Source: Sphagnum compactum (lineage: Eukaryota > Bryophyta > Sphagnopsida > Sphagnales). Taken from it: 64,000 nt of DNA. Position numbers and translations under genes: made by a program. The notes under the pieces are model-generated. The model ran no database searches. It was given only the letters and a program-made list of their open reading frames with translations, and was not told where the DNA came from. The stretch lies in the NCBI GenBank assembly GCA_965153455.1, contig OZ234493.1, positions 21,504,213-21,568,212 on the forward strand, read 5' to 3'. Shown here in pieces: positions 1-11,475 of the stretch. Within the stretch, counting starts at the first letter, position 1. Each line of letters begins with the position of its first letter.

Positions 1-370
1 ACATAATAAATTAAAATCACATTCCATTCATTCAATGGATCTTTAGTTTCTTAAACATAATTCATCTAATATCTCAAAGTTTCAAACACATAAGATTAAC
101 ACATTATAAGATAAAAGTCCATGTCCATGGGTTTTGTAGGGAGTGACAAAATTTGTCACCAAGATTCAAAAGTCCATTACTCATTAAACACTTAGGATTT
201 TGATGTGTTGTTTGCATTTAAAAATCCAACTCTATTAACATTACATATATGAGTCCTTTTTTTGATATTTTAATGAAAATATTAATGTTTTATATTTAAG
301 TTTCAAAGAGATGCAAGAAAAATTGTAAGTGTGACATTTAAAAATGGAATGCATAGTGTGCTTTCATCTA
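1..370. other. AT-rich intergenic, nothing recognised
   Basis: No open frame of useful length and no repeat that I could match elsewhere in the window. It precedes the first copy of repeat family A. Confidence 0.5.
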
Positions 371-1049
371 GACGTTATCACAAATCCAAATTTTGGACTT
401 ACCCACAAATTGTCAATAATATATGAATATGATATTTGTAGTTGTTATCAATTTGGACTTAGAGCATTTCCACCCACATTTTCTCTTTGAGCCTTTATTA
501 GTGTTACCACATCTAACATATAATGTTAATTATTCCCCTATCCCCACCCATCTATCTATGAAAGTAGTTCATTAGTTTTGTTTAGTATATCATGTTGAGA
601 TCACCTCACCCAAATCATGGGGCTTCTTGTGCCTCTTGGTACCATTGGAAAGCCCTCCATGAATAGGGGTGCATAGATTTGGTTTCATAATGTTTGGACT
701 TATAGTGGAGAAGTTATGGAATATTGAACGCATTTTGCACTAAAAATTCATTCAAATCAAAACTAAAAATTTTAATAGAATTTGGGCACCCTCTTGGTAA
801 TGTTGAAAAGACCTCAGTGAGTAGGATTTAATGACAATGATTTGGAAATTTTTAGACTTAAGGTGAGTGAGAGATATTGAATTTTGAGAAGTTTTTGTCA
901 TTGAAAATTTAATTAAATCCAACAAATGGTTTTGGAAGGAAACATTAGTTGGGCAATGAATTCACACTTTCGCCAAGTGCACCAAGTTATATTATGTTTT
1001 TATGAAGGAATGTAGTTAGTTAGTTTAAGGAATAAGAAGACCTATATAG

Positions 1050-1080
<31 letters not shown>

Positions 1081-1300
1081 AACAAGGATGGAAAAACATC
1101 CAAAAAAAGTGGACAATATGAAGTGAAAATACTATTTTAATGTTAGCACCGAGGCCAGTCGAAAACATTTGTTTGCTTTTACTAACCCTTTTGGAGGGCA
1201 CTATGTTACAGGCATAATTGTGGGCGTAAATTTTTAGTGGGCATGTTATTTTTGCTATTGTTGGTAGAGATGCTTTAGAGAATGCATATAGTTTGTTCAA
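371..1300 (+). repeat. Dispersed repeat family A, copy 1
   Basis: This stretch matches 20186-21430 almost throughout, and its second half matches 8915-9790. Shared landmarks are 'CACAAATCCAAATTTTGGAC', 'TTGGACTTAGAGCAT', a degenerate internal motif around 'TTGGAAAGCCC...ATGA(G/A)TA', and 'GTTCACACTT(G/T)'. The internal motif recurs about every 150-200 bp with 'TTCATTTAAATCAAAACTA' between occurrences, so the family has a diverged tandem substructure. No coding potential is seen. It is probably non-autonomous transposon or old retroelement sequence; the class is not determined. Confidence 0.7.
1049..1076. repeat. (TA)n microsatellite
   Basis: Uninterrupted alternating TA run within family A copy 1. 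The other family A copies lack it, so it expanded after the copies separated. Confidence 0.95.
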
Positions 1301-3764
1301 AGTTTTCATTTTGATTGGGGTTTAGCATCCATGTTCAAATGGAATTGACAACCCAATTCTAATTTTAGTTATATTTTCAAAACAAATCCGAAAAATCAGA
1401 CCCAATCAGACCCAATTCTAGTTTGGTTTCTACAAGCCAAATTAAAAATTAACAATTAGTAACCCACTAAATTCGGTATTTGGTCAACACTACCAGGTTC
1501 CTTTAAGTCACATTATTAACTAAAGATTTTATTTTACCTTTCTACTTTTAAAGGTAAATTTCCTTTTTTAGCACCTCATTTTTTTTACACAAATGCTTAT
1601 TCACTTTAAATCTATGATAATTATTGCCACATACAAACAAGCACAAGAGGGGATTTCTTTTCCTGCCCATGATATTAGCTTACATTTCACCCATGGACAT
1701 TGCCACGTTTCATCTGCTTTCCACACCTACTTCTTTTTGTCATCAATGTTTATCATATTTTCATTTATGTTAATGAAATGCTAAAGAAAAACGAAAGGAA
1801 CACTCAACCTTTACACATTTAACACACTTCAATTGGGATGTGCATGAAATAAAAGCACCTTTGACTCAACCTTAAGTGGGCCTTTATTGTAGGAATGCCC
1901 CAATCCTTGAACATTACCTTACACTTTGATTTTGGGTTATTGTCCATGGTGGGTGCATTCCCAAAGTGATCTAAGTGTAGATGAAAGATTGTGTTACAAT
2001 ACCATTTAAAGTTTGTCCAATGTAAGGAAGATTGAGAATCTTTTTGAAAACCATTTGATTTAACACTCGTACTCATAATGTTAGTAATTTTGAAAATTGA
2101 TTTGAAATATTAATTCAGAAACTCAACACATGCACTCCAATAGTAATGACATGCATAAAAGTATACCAACTAGCTAGTGTATTTGTTCCAAAATCACACT
2201 ATGAACATTTTATAATGGGATTATATTAACTAAATCTCTATCACAATACAATATGAGGGCCTTCAATGACAACTTGATGAAGAAACTGTCATTGAAATCT
2301 TCACTACAATCACATTATCACAAAATATTAATCAACCCTATCTTTTGAGGTTCCTTGCTTCAACACCAAGGGGTTATTTGTGATCATTAATAAGAGACCC
2401 ACTACTATAAACAAATAGATGGTTGTGAGAATAGCTATGACATGTTATGGTGATCAATGAGCAATGTTTGAATTTTTGTGAATTTTTTTCCATGGTGATC
2501 AAGATTCACAAGTTTAGTTTTAGTTTCCAATTGTGATTCATGAGTTTTGCTTCATTTTTTTTCTCTCCCCCCATTTCTTCTTCTTCCCCACTCTTTTTTT
2601 CTCACTTTTTCACATTCTTTCCTTTCTTGCTTCCATTTTTAAATATTTGAAAGTGTCTATTCCTTACAATTTTAGATCGATTTTTATTTTTTGATTTCAT
2701 CAAGAGTCACCAAGGATTTTTGAGTTTTCTTTCTTGTTTTTTCTCCCCAAGTGGTGTTAGTGATGACATAGCTTCTTGACTAGGTATCAATGAACCCCCT
2801 TCTCCCCCTCTTCTTAGCCATTTTGGATATTTTACTGTTTTGTAAGTTACCCAAGGGGAGTGACTTGATTTCTATAATTTTTTATAGGTTTGGAGCTTTG
2901 GCATAAAAGTTTGCAAGGTTTTTCATGCATGTAGGTTAAGATATCAATTTTTCTTAGAAATAATTTTGAATTTTTGTTTTTGGTTTAAGATATTGGGGAA
3001 TTTTAATGTGATTGTGAGGACATTTCTTGTAAGAGCAAACATCCTTTTATGTCAATTTTGTCGTTGTCAAATTATCTAAGATTCATTGTCCATAATGTTT
3101 TAGATGCAAGAGTTTGTGAAAAGTCATTGATCATTCTTTAAGATAATGTTCCTAGTGTGTGAAGGTCAAATCATATTGTACAATATTTTTATGAAGAAAA
3201 TCTATGGAGTGAGGAATAGTTGTAAAAATAATGGTAAGGAGATTAGTTGTTTAAGTGCTAGGAATTATGGACTTGTGATCTTGTGGTTGAACTCATGTTA
3301 TGAGTAGATAAAGAAGTGAATTCTAGCTCAATGAGTGCCATGGGACATTCTAGTGCTCCATAAAACTAAGGAAGTAGCAAGCTCAAGTGTTAAGGGATTG
3401 TAGTGCAACACGATAACTTTAAATTGTCATATGTTCAATAAACTTTGCAACAACTTTGGTTTTGTTGGGAAAATTTGATGTTTTAAAGCTATAGAAGATG
3501 GATGTAACATTACTATTTTTTTGGGTCATACCTTCAAACAAAGAATGTTCTTAAAACTCCATAAAATCCCCATTAACATGACATCAATATTTTTTTGGTC
3601 AATGTTTTACCAAATTTCAACCTCTCCCAAAGATTTGAAGGTGTTTTCGAGCCAAAATTGCCATATGGCTAGAGATTGGCCTCCTCTTCACCAAATTCAT
3701 GTTAGAATATCTTGATCATCACATTGTTCAACATATTTTGGATGGAGAAAAGTAAAAACTTACT
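1301..3764. other. AT-rich intergenic, nothing recognised
   Basis: No gene, RNA or known element recognised. It contains a pyrimidine-rich stretch around 2550-2640 (runs of CTT, CCC and TTT), but no splice or coding context supports a gene. Confidence 0.4.
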
Positions 3765-4531
3765 AGTTTGGTTTAATAAAATGGCTTTGGTTTAACATTT
3801 TAAATTATTTATTTATGCAAGTTGATTTTTTTGAAAAGTTGACAAGTAGTATTAGTTTTAATTAATTGTTGAATTCCATACCTACATAGACCCAAGTATT
3901 TTAAACTTTGTATCTATACACTTTCTAGCATTGGAAAGTGTGTAAAATGAATGCATTGAATCAAATTCAATTTTTGAACTCAACCCAAAGGTTTTTGAAT
4001 TTGAAAAAAAATGCTGAAATTAAACCACAAGGTTTAGAAAAAGTTGGGCTTAAACCCACACTTGGTGAACCTCCAAATAAATTTAAAGTTTAAAGTTTTG
4101 GATCAAAGGTTTTTTAAAAAAGGAAAAAATCACATAACACTCATAACCACGTCTTCCTTTGCCATCTCCACTCTAACATTCTATCACAATAAAAATATAT
4201 AATTGTCATCAAGGTGAGATATTGTTGCTATTCACCTTGAGGTTCCTAAGGTTCAATGTTGTTTTAAATGCCTATGACTAAAGGTCTATTCGAAAGTCTA
4301 TGAAAATTTTCACAATGTGGCACAATTTCTCCTCAATGTGGATTATGTCAAATAATGGGCATTGGCCAAACCTAGTTTACAACCATGTTGTTGATAAGTC
4401 AAGTTTTCCGAATGGACATTACTTGTACTTAACAAATTTCGAAAACACACAATGCAATGACAAACTTGAAAGGTCAATTACATAATTTGCCACCAATATG
4501 GATATGGGACTTTTAAAGGTTTAATTCAATA

Positions 4532-5318
4532 AGGTGCTAGCAAACTATGATGTACAAAATTTGAGGCAAATTTGAAACTACATATAGTATCAAAAATAAA
4601 AACACGTAAAATTTCACTCACTTTGATTAATTTTAAAGATCACATATAAATGATTTGGGCTTCAAAATTAAAAGAAGTCACAAGAACTATGAATATGAAT
4701 TGAAACATAATTGTACATTTGTGTAAATATACACCAATAATTTAATAAAGGTTTTTTAAAACCCTTATTTGACAACTTTTTAAATTTTATTAAAAATTCA
4801 AAACTTCATATTACTTTTTTGAAGTGATTAGAAAAATACTTAGCCCAAGTAAATTTTCAATTGAAGAACATTTTTCAACCTAAAAAAACCAAAATAATCA
4901 ACATTGTCATACCATAATGTATAATGAACATTTAAAAATCATCTCATCTAAATTCCATAACCTTAAAAGAAATTAAAAATTTTGGAATGATTGTTCTTTA
5001 TGGTTTCTTTTAAGTATGTGTAAAACTTCATGAAAAAAAAATAAATTAAATCTAGTACTTCCTAGTCCTTTTATTGAAATTGCAAAAATGTGATATTGTT
5101 CTCCAAATCAAAATAATACATTGTTGGACTATTATATCATTCATATGTGCATTGATTTTACAACATAATGTTATATTGGGATATAAAAAATCATCTATTA
5201 CAAAATTTAAGTGAAAATTGTTTTCCAAATTTTCACCATGATGCATGAAACTTGGATAGGCATTGAAAACCGTCAAATTGTGACAGTTTTTTTGTGTCAA
5301 TCGTAATTTGCCAACACC
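4532..5318. mobile_element. 787-bp TIR element inserted in repeat copy 1
   Basis: Repeat copy 2 has the empty site (14085-14110, '...TTTAATACAATAGTAGG'), whereas here the same sequence is interrupted and CAATA occurs on both sides (4527-4531 and 5319-5323). The ends form an imperfect terminal inverted repeat: GGTGCTAGCAAACTATGAT on the left, and GGTGTTGGCAAATTACGAT read from the right. These agree at 15 of 19 positions and all four differences are transitions. The interior is AT-rich with no transposase, so it is a non-autonomous DNA element. The 5-bp duplication and TIR do not let me name the superfamily with confidence. Confidence 0.75.
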
Positions 5319-7079
5319 CAATAGTAGGATGAGATTTATCCTCTCAAATGTTCATGTGCGAATTTGGCAACTTGGAACAACAATATGTGTGGACTTGTCT
5401 TGTAGGTTGTGATGGCATCATGTGTAATGGAGGAGTTTTGTGATTCATAAAAACTTGCCAAAGAAGAATGGCATGGTAACATTTCAACCTTCAAATCTCA
5501 TGATCACTTGTTAGTTAATCTTCCCATTGTATCTTGATCACATATTTTTCTGTGTTGCATTGAAGATCATATCTTAGTGTTTGTAGTTTTTTAAATGTGT
5601 AGACTCCACATTGACAAGATTGTAGCTTGATTACATCTTTTTAATTTGTTGCATCTAGGATCAAATCTATGTGTCCATAGGTTGTTGAATCCATGGAGTG
5701 GCACAACAATGAGGTTACAACAAATGTGAACTTTTGAAGGTACGTTTGAAATTCCATTTGTTTTGTATCGCACTTGGCAACTTTCGACTTTATTTATGGC
5801 TTGTTGAATGTCAATGCTTGGAAGATTAGATGTCACAATGTTAAGATGTTGAAATGCAAATCGACATGTCACATTCATGTTTTTTTTGGTTCTGAGTTTT
5901 ATTCCTTGTTTGTTGTTTGTAGATTAATTTCATTCTTTCTTTGTGTGTTGGTGTGTCAAAATCTGAACGGTGTTGTGTCTATTAATGTGCATAACAAACT
6001 ACAAGCTCCATTTCATTTTGTATGTTTTAAATTCATCATGGAGTCTTGTAGTTTTTGGGGTTTTTTTGTATCTACAAAACTTGAAATTTGTTTGTCAATC
6101 AAGGTACATTCACAAAACTTGTAAATTTTGACCATCTCTACTATTAAATGTTTCTTCCATCTCCCAATCATGGAGTCCCATCAAGTTTCAACGAACTTTA
6201 CTTGTTTAAGTCCTTTGCACCCACAAATTCGTCTCAACACAATGCAAACCTACAAATTAGGCAATACATATTTTGTCTTCCGTTCCATCACCCCTGATTC
6301 TGAATTTTTTTGTATTTGGATTTGTGTGTAATGCATCTTGTAAGGAAATGAGAAGGTTTGTGATTAAATTGTTGCAAGCCTTTCAAAATATCTTGAAAAA
6401 CCATCATTATTGAACCAAAGAAGGTATTTTTTTTGGTTTACTAGAGTTTTGATTATTTTGATTGAATGTGAGATTTTTGTTTTTGGTTGTAAATTATGCT
6501 AGTCCTCGTTTAGCATTTCACAAGGGGAAACTTGGTTTGATAAAGTTTAATTGCACAAAAATGTCATCAAGGAAAAAGATAAAGATGTAAATTTGTATAA
6601 TGATTTAAGTGTTTTTTGTTGTTGTGCATGGTTATAAAATAAAGCAAGCACAGATTGACAAGTCTTCACATTCAATAGTCACAAAACCTCCCATGTTGAA
6701 GCATTTGTCGTCAGAATGCTGCATTGCTCAAAATCCAGTAGCTAGTCAAATTTACATATTGAAATAAAATTTAACAACTTCAACATACAACACATTAAAA
6801 TTTGGAGTTAGCCAGTAATGAACATACACAAATTATGATAGCCACATCTAAAAATAATAATTTTCTGTGCAGCCAACTGGATCCACTTGCCCCAAAAATT
6901 AGAAAAACCAGGTTGACATACAAGCAGTCACAATTTGATCCTACCCAACCTATCACACAAATTTCAAAAAATAACAATGGTGACAAGCATCCCCGGACAT
7001 ATTTCGCCTTAATTGTAAACACTTGTGTAAAAGAGTAGGAGCAGCAGACATGACTGCGCTCACACAGTCTCCAAACGAC

Positions 7080-7456
7080 CCCCCCGCCCCCTTCTCTCTC
7101 TACACTTCTCTCCTTGCTCACTCTAGAGCCCTCTCGTTATTGGTTCTGCTCTTCCTGGCTTCCATCCCACCTTCCCCACAGGTATGTTTCTGATTCCATT
7201 GTATCATGTGTAGATCCCTTGTTCTGTATCCTTTTTTGGGTCCCAACTTCGCTAGGTCACTATTCTCGTGGCTGCTTGAGGTGGTGGTGGTGGTCGGTGG
7301 TTCTAGGTGTTTCCTGTTTTGTTGCAGCTTTGTGTTTGTTGCAGCTTTGTGTACTTCGAGGGAAGGTGTGTAGATCGCTGTGTTTTTGGTACCATCTCTT
7401 TTGGGTTGCGCTTTTGCTGATCACGTTTATCACCACTTTAGGAAGTTCAAGACTGT
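7080..7456 (+). other. GC-rich block with UTR/splice-donor-like sequence, absent from repeat copy 2
   Basis: Copy 2 reads directly from '...CCCCAAAC' to 'AACAATTGGGCGAAATTTG' (15773-15797), while copy 1 has about 375 extra bases here. The block begins with a C- and CT-rich leader-like stretch and contains 'CCCCACAGGTATGTTTCTG', which looks like an exon end followed by a plant 5' splice site. It continues with T-rich, G-rich intron-like DNA including GGT repeats and two 'TTGCAG' acceptor-like words. It looks like the 5' end (UTR exon plus intron start) of a host gene captured by a mobile element, or sequence lost from copy 2. The parent gene is unknown. Confidence 0.35.
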
Positions 7457-7751
7457 GCTTGACAATTGGGCGAAATTTGGTGATTTGTTAATGGAAAAAA
7501 AGGGAATTATAGCTAGAGAACGGTATTAGTGTAGCCTTTTTCACAATTTATTAAAAAAGACTGGTAAATACTACAGCCCGATGATACAAAACTCAAAGAC
7601 GATAAATCAGCAATTGTTCCTTATTGCAGACAAAAGTACTATCTGTTTTCTTTTTCCCTGAGGGCCCAATTGCCTGATCAACACGTGTCTGGTGATGAGC
7701 GGACACATCTTGGTGCTGCCCATATACAAATTTTGTGTGGTATTGTACATG

Positions 7752-7832
7752 CTTTTGGTGTATAATAGACACTAGGAGGCAAGATATTAGCCTTTAATGT
7801 CTATTACACAATTATAATGCCTCCTAGTGTTA
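7752..7832. repeat. Remnant of the 'AATAGACACTAGGAGGCA' hairpin element (copy 1)
   Basis: Same sequence as the perfect hairpin at 16077-16158, but the right arm is truncated after 'TGCCTCCTAGTGT' and joins 'TAATTTACGTCTGGGC' directly. About 35-40 bases still present in repeat copy 2 have been deleted. Confidence 0.7.
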
Positions 7833-8914
7833 ATTTACGTCTGGGCATCATTCACTTTTTCTTAAAAAGATGGATTGGGCCAAGGGCAGGAAAGAGAAAA
7901 AACATGCCGGCGGTACCTTTTTTACTGTCGGCAATAAGGACCCATTGCTAATGTAACGTCACACTAGGAAAAAGTGGAGTCGTTGTACTACACCTCGTAT
8001 ATTGTACTACACCGCGTTTCACCATCCACTCGTGAATCCGTGTGCAAATAATTGGGCCACATTAAACCAGCAACCACGAGTGCACCATCCACTGGATGCT
8101 TGTTATCACTCAGTAGTGGATGAATCTCAACTGAGTTAATATTTGTTTTCACCTTGGTAACCAATTCTGTAAAAAATAGTCTCATACATAGCTAGATAGG
8201 TAGGAAAATAGGTAACTACTAACTAAGTAGATGGTTTATACATAGGTGAGGGCTGTTTTTTCTTCCTATCTACTATCAACCTACCAACTGAGCTAAGTAC
8301 CATGGTCAGCTAGGGAACTGGAACTCAACAGAAAACTGTTTCCTGACCACTTACCATCCATCCTTCATGGTGCGCTGGTCGGTGTTGGTTCACTGTGGCC
8401 ATGCAAATGGAACTAGCCGGGCAAGTGAGTAGACTTAAATTAATCAATATTTCTCAGGAAAAAAAGGCACGCGCTTGTAGAGGATAGGAAGAAGGGGAGG
8501 AAAATGTATTGCACCACCAATGAGCATCCATTCACTGAATCCGTGTGTAAATGGAACTAGGCGAGCAAGTGAGCAGACTTATATTATTAATCAATATTCT
8601 CCAGGAAAAAGGGTCGCGCTTGTAGAGGGTAGACTAAATCATGGACAAGCCGCTTCAGAGAGGCTGAAATGAGAGGAAGTACATTTTGGGCTTCGCACTT
8701 GCACTGGTGCACATCAACCGGGTACCTAATAGTCGGATTCATTTCGAAATTCTTCACTTTAATTGTTTTCCGTCTTTTTTTGCATCGGAAATTTAGGTTG
8801 AAATACGAAAGTTTACATTTTGGGCTTCTCACTTGCACTACTACTGCACATCAAGTAGTGACCTCATTCTTTTCCAACAACTTGGGGCTAGGTTTGTATG
8901 TCTCACAAACTACA

Positions 8915-10180
8915 AAATTATAATGGAATTTGGGCACTCTCTTGGTAATGTTGAAAAGACCTCAGTGAGCAGGATTTAATGACAGTGATTTGGAAATTTT
9001 CAGACTTAAGTTGAGTGAGAGATATTGAATTTTGAGAAGTTATTGTCATTGAAAATTTAATTAAAGTCCAACAAATGGTTTTGGAAGGAAACCTTAGTTG
9101 CGCAATGAGTTCACACTTGGGCCAAGTGCGCAGGTTACACTCTGTGTCAATGAAGGAATGTAGTTAGTTAGGTAGTTAGTTAGTTCTGTTTGTCACATTG
9201 TTTGTCGCATTGTCACTGCCTCCCAGTACTGTTGGAAAGCCCCTTCATGAATAAGGGTGCACCAAGTTGATTTCATAATGTGTCAACCTACCATGGAAAA
9301 CTTATTGAATAAAAATTTGACTAAAAATTCATTTAAATCAAAACTAAAAATTATAGAGGAATTTGGGCATCCTCTTGATATGGTTGGAAAGCCCTTCCTG
9401 AGTAGGATTTAATTAATGTGATTTGAAAATTTTAAACCTACAACGTGAGATATATTGAGTTTTGAATAAATTTTGTTATTGAAATTGAATTAAATTACAA
9501 AAAATAGTTTTCAAAGGGGAATTTAGTTGGGTAATGAGTTCACACTGGGGCAACAACACAGGCCACACTAGTGAATCTCAAAATGTGGACAGTTTGAAGT
9601 GAAGTACTATTTTAATGTCAGCCCTTGGGCCATTCAAAACTAATTGTTTCCTTTTACTAGGCCTTTTGGAGGGCACTATATTGTGGGCATGATTGCAGGC
9701 CCAAACTCAGTATTATATTGTTTGACTGCTATACTTCATCCAAGATTTAGTGGACATGCTATTTTGTTGCTGTTGGTTGAGATGCTCTAGAGAATGCAGA
9801 TATTTTGCCACCACAATTTGCAAGTTCAGCAAAAAAAAAACCTTTTGAGTTTAACTTTACCATATTGGAATTTTGAGCATCTCTGCCCAAGTGAGGATTT
9901 CCTGATCTTTGTTTTGCAACCCAACAACAAAAAGAGTAAAAATTCAATTGCTTTGGTTTTTTTTAGCATGAAGGAAGCCTTTGTAGTGTTTGATAGTCCA
10001 ATTGTTTAAGTGACTCAAACGGTTTGGAACAATGGTCTTTGCTTATTTATTGTTTACAAGGTCAATGACTTTTGTGAGCTGGGGTCATGTTCATTCATGA
10101 AAGTTTTGTGCATGTGTTTAGTTGAAGTTTGTTTAGGAAAGCGTCCTCTCCACGGAAATCTATCTCATGAAATTGAGATT
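8915..10180 (+). repeat. Dispersed repeat family A, copy 2
   Basis: Follows the large direct repeat immediately. It matches 20590-22290, including the flank 'CTCATGAAATTGAGATT' that borders the retroelement LTR in both places. It lacks the MITE found in the 20 kb copy: the uninterrupted target sequence is around 9745-9765 ('GATTTAGTGGACATGC'). No coding region is seen. Confidence 0.75.
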
Positions 10181-11475
10181 TGCTAATGATACATTTTGAT
10201 GTAATTATTGCGAGCTCATGATGGCTCCTAGGTTCTTGTCTTGGCTCATTATGAATACCATGTAAACTTATGAAGTGAGACACAATCCAACCTCAATCAA
10301 AATACATTTTCTAGCAGCTGGACAAATAAAAAATTATAAAATCAGAAAATAAAAAATGTTGAATTTTTCGTTACATGATTTCTCCTCCTACGTATTTCTT
10401 GAGTCCTCATAAACATCACATCTAGTGCCTAGCAATCCAAACAATCAATTGACAACCTATCGTTATTTTACTAAACTTTCCCGTGTATATTTCCAAAAGT
10501 GATTATAACTGTTTATATCTATCATCTCAACATAATCAAATGTTTAATTATATTGGATTTGCAACTATTCACATTTCAACATTTTATGACAATTTGCCAT
10601 GGAGTGAAAACATTACAAGGGCCACTTTAGGTAAGAAAATGTTTTTTTTGGGGTAGATTTTGTATTATTTTAAGGATTTAATATCAATAAAAAGATTTTT
10701 CCTTTTAATAATTTCATTACTTGACAATCGAATACCTTATTTTGAGTTAATAACACAAATTTTTATTAAGTGTGGGCCACCAATAATATGGTGCCAACAT
10801 TCTTTTAATAGTGGTATTGATACCAAAATGGCCTCTAGCAAGACCTTCATGTAAGTCCATTAGTACTTTAGGGTGTAGTGACAATCTAATGAGCTAAAAA
10901 GGGCATCGGACTGAAAACAAAACAAAGCAAAATGAAAGATATATATAATTTTTTGCCATTTAAATTCATTGCATTCATTTAAACAAAATTTCAAAAAACT
11001 AAGGTTGGTAAAAACTCGTTACCTTAAGAAATATCTTTACCCTTTGGTGATTTCATTGGAGTTGGCATTGTAATAATAATTGAGATTTTATTGCAAGGAT
11101 TTATTATTGATCCTTCACGACATATAATGTGTCTTCAGGGCACACTAAAATTGACAAAGAAAACACGTTTTTAAAGATTGAGGTTAATGCCATTTATTCA
11201 ACATTTTAGTTAACAGTTATGCAAATGATATAGATGATCCCGTTTTTTCCCATGCAAATTAAAATCATCAAGAAACACTTGCATAACTTGTCATTTAAAA
11301 ACTTTTTGAAAGTCTTAGTTATTAGTTCGTAAAATGTGACAAGATTTCAACATGAATGACAAATATAGCCCACTATAATCGTCCATAAGTAATACATTTC
11401 ATGCTTTACAATAGAGTTGAACATTGAATCTAAATATGACGAAGGAAATGGTTCCTTCTTCGTTTGAACATTCAA
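10181..11475 (-). pseudogene. Deleted relic of the Ty3/gypsy family
   Basis: Starts with an LTR-like end (TGCTAATGATACATTTTGAT) that corresponds to the LTR start at 22291, and carries LTR sequence to about 10600. It then has short collinear pieces of the internal region of the 22.3-30.6 kb element: integrase-adjacent DNA (10745-10860, like 24030-24145) and reverse transcriptase DNA (11030-11470, like 24930-25450). On the - strand at about 11347-11480, 'SIVKHEMYYLWTII' still resembles the RT motif 'IVGHEMYSFM'. No right-hand LTR is seen and most of the element is gone. It is bounded on the right by the GGTCACC-word repeat field. Confidence 0.75.

Larger units (their letters stand above)
3765..8905 (+). 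repeat. Large direct repeat (3.9 kb unit), copy 1
   Basis: Collinear with 13318-17224 over its whole length at roughly 85-90 % identity by eye. Matching landmarks include 'TAGTAGGATGAGATTTATCC' (5322 and 14100), 'TGACAAGTCTTCACAT' (6656 and 15356), 'CAACTGGATCCACTTGCCCC' (6873 and 15579) and 'GGGGCTAGGTTTGTATGTCT' (8885 and 17202). Copy 1 is longer because it carries a 787-bp inserted element (4532-5318) and an extra GC-rich block of about 375 bp (7080-7456). No credible coding region runs through either copy. It could be a segmental duplication, two copies of one transposon, or a pair of very long LTRs. Confidence 0.8.

Noticed and set aside
6795-7121. 108-codon - strand frame with hydrophobic residues
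   Set aside because: It lies in the repeated unit, its counterpart in the second copy is shifted and broken, and it has no family resemblance.
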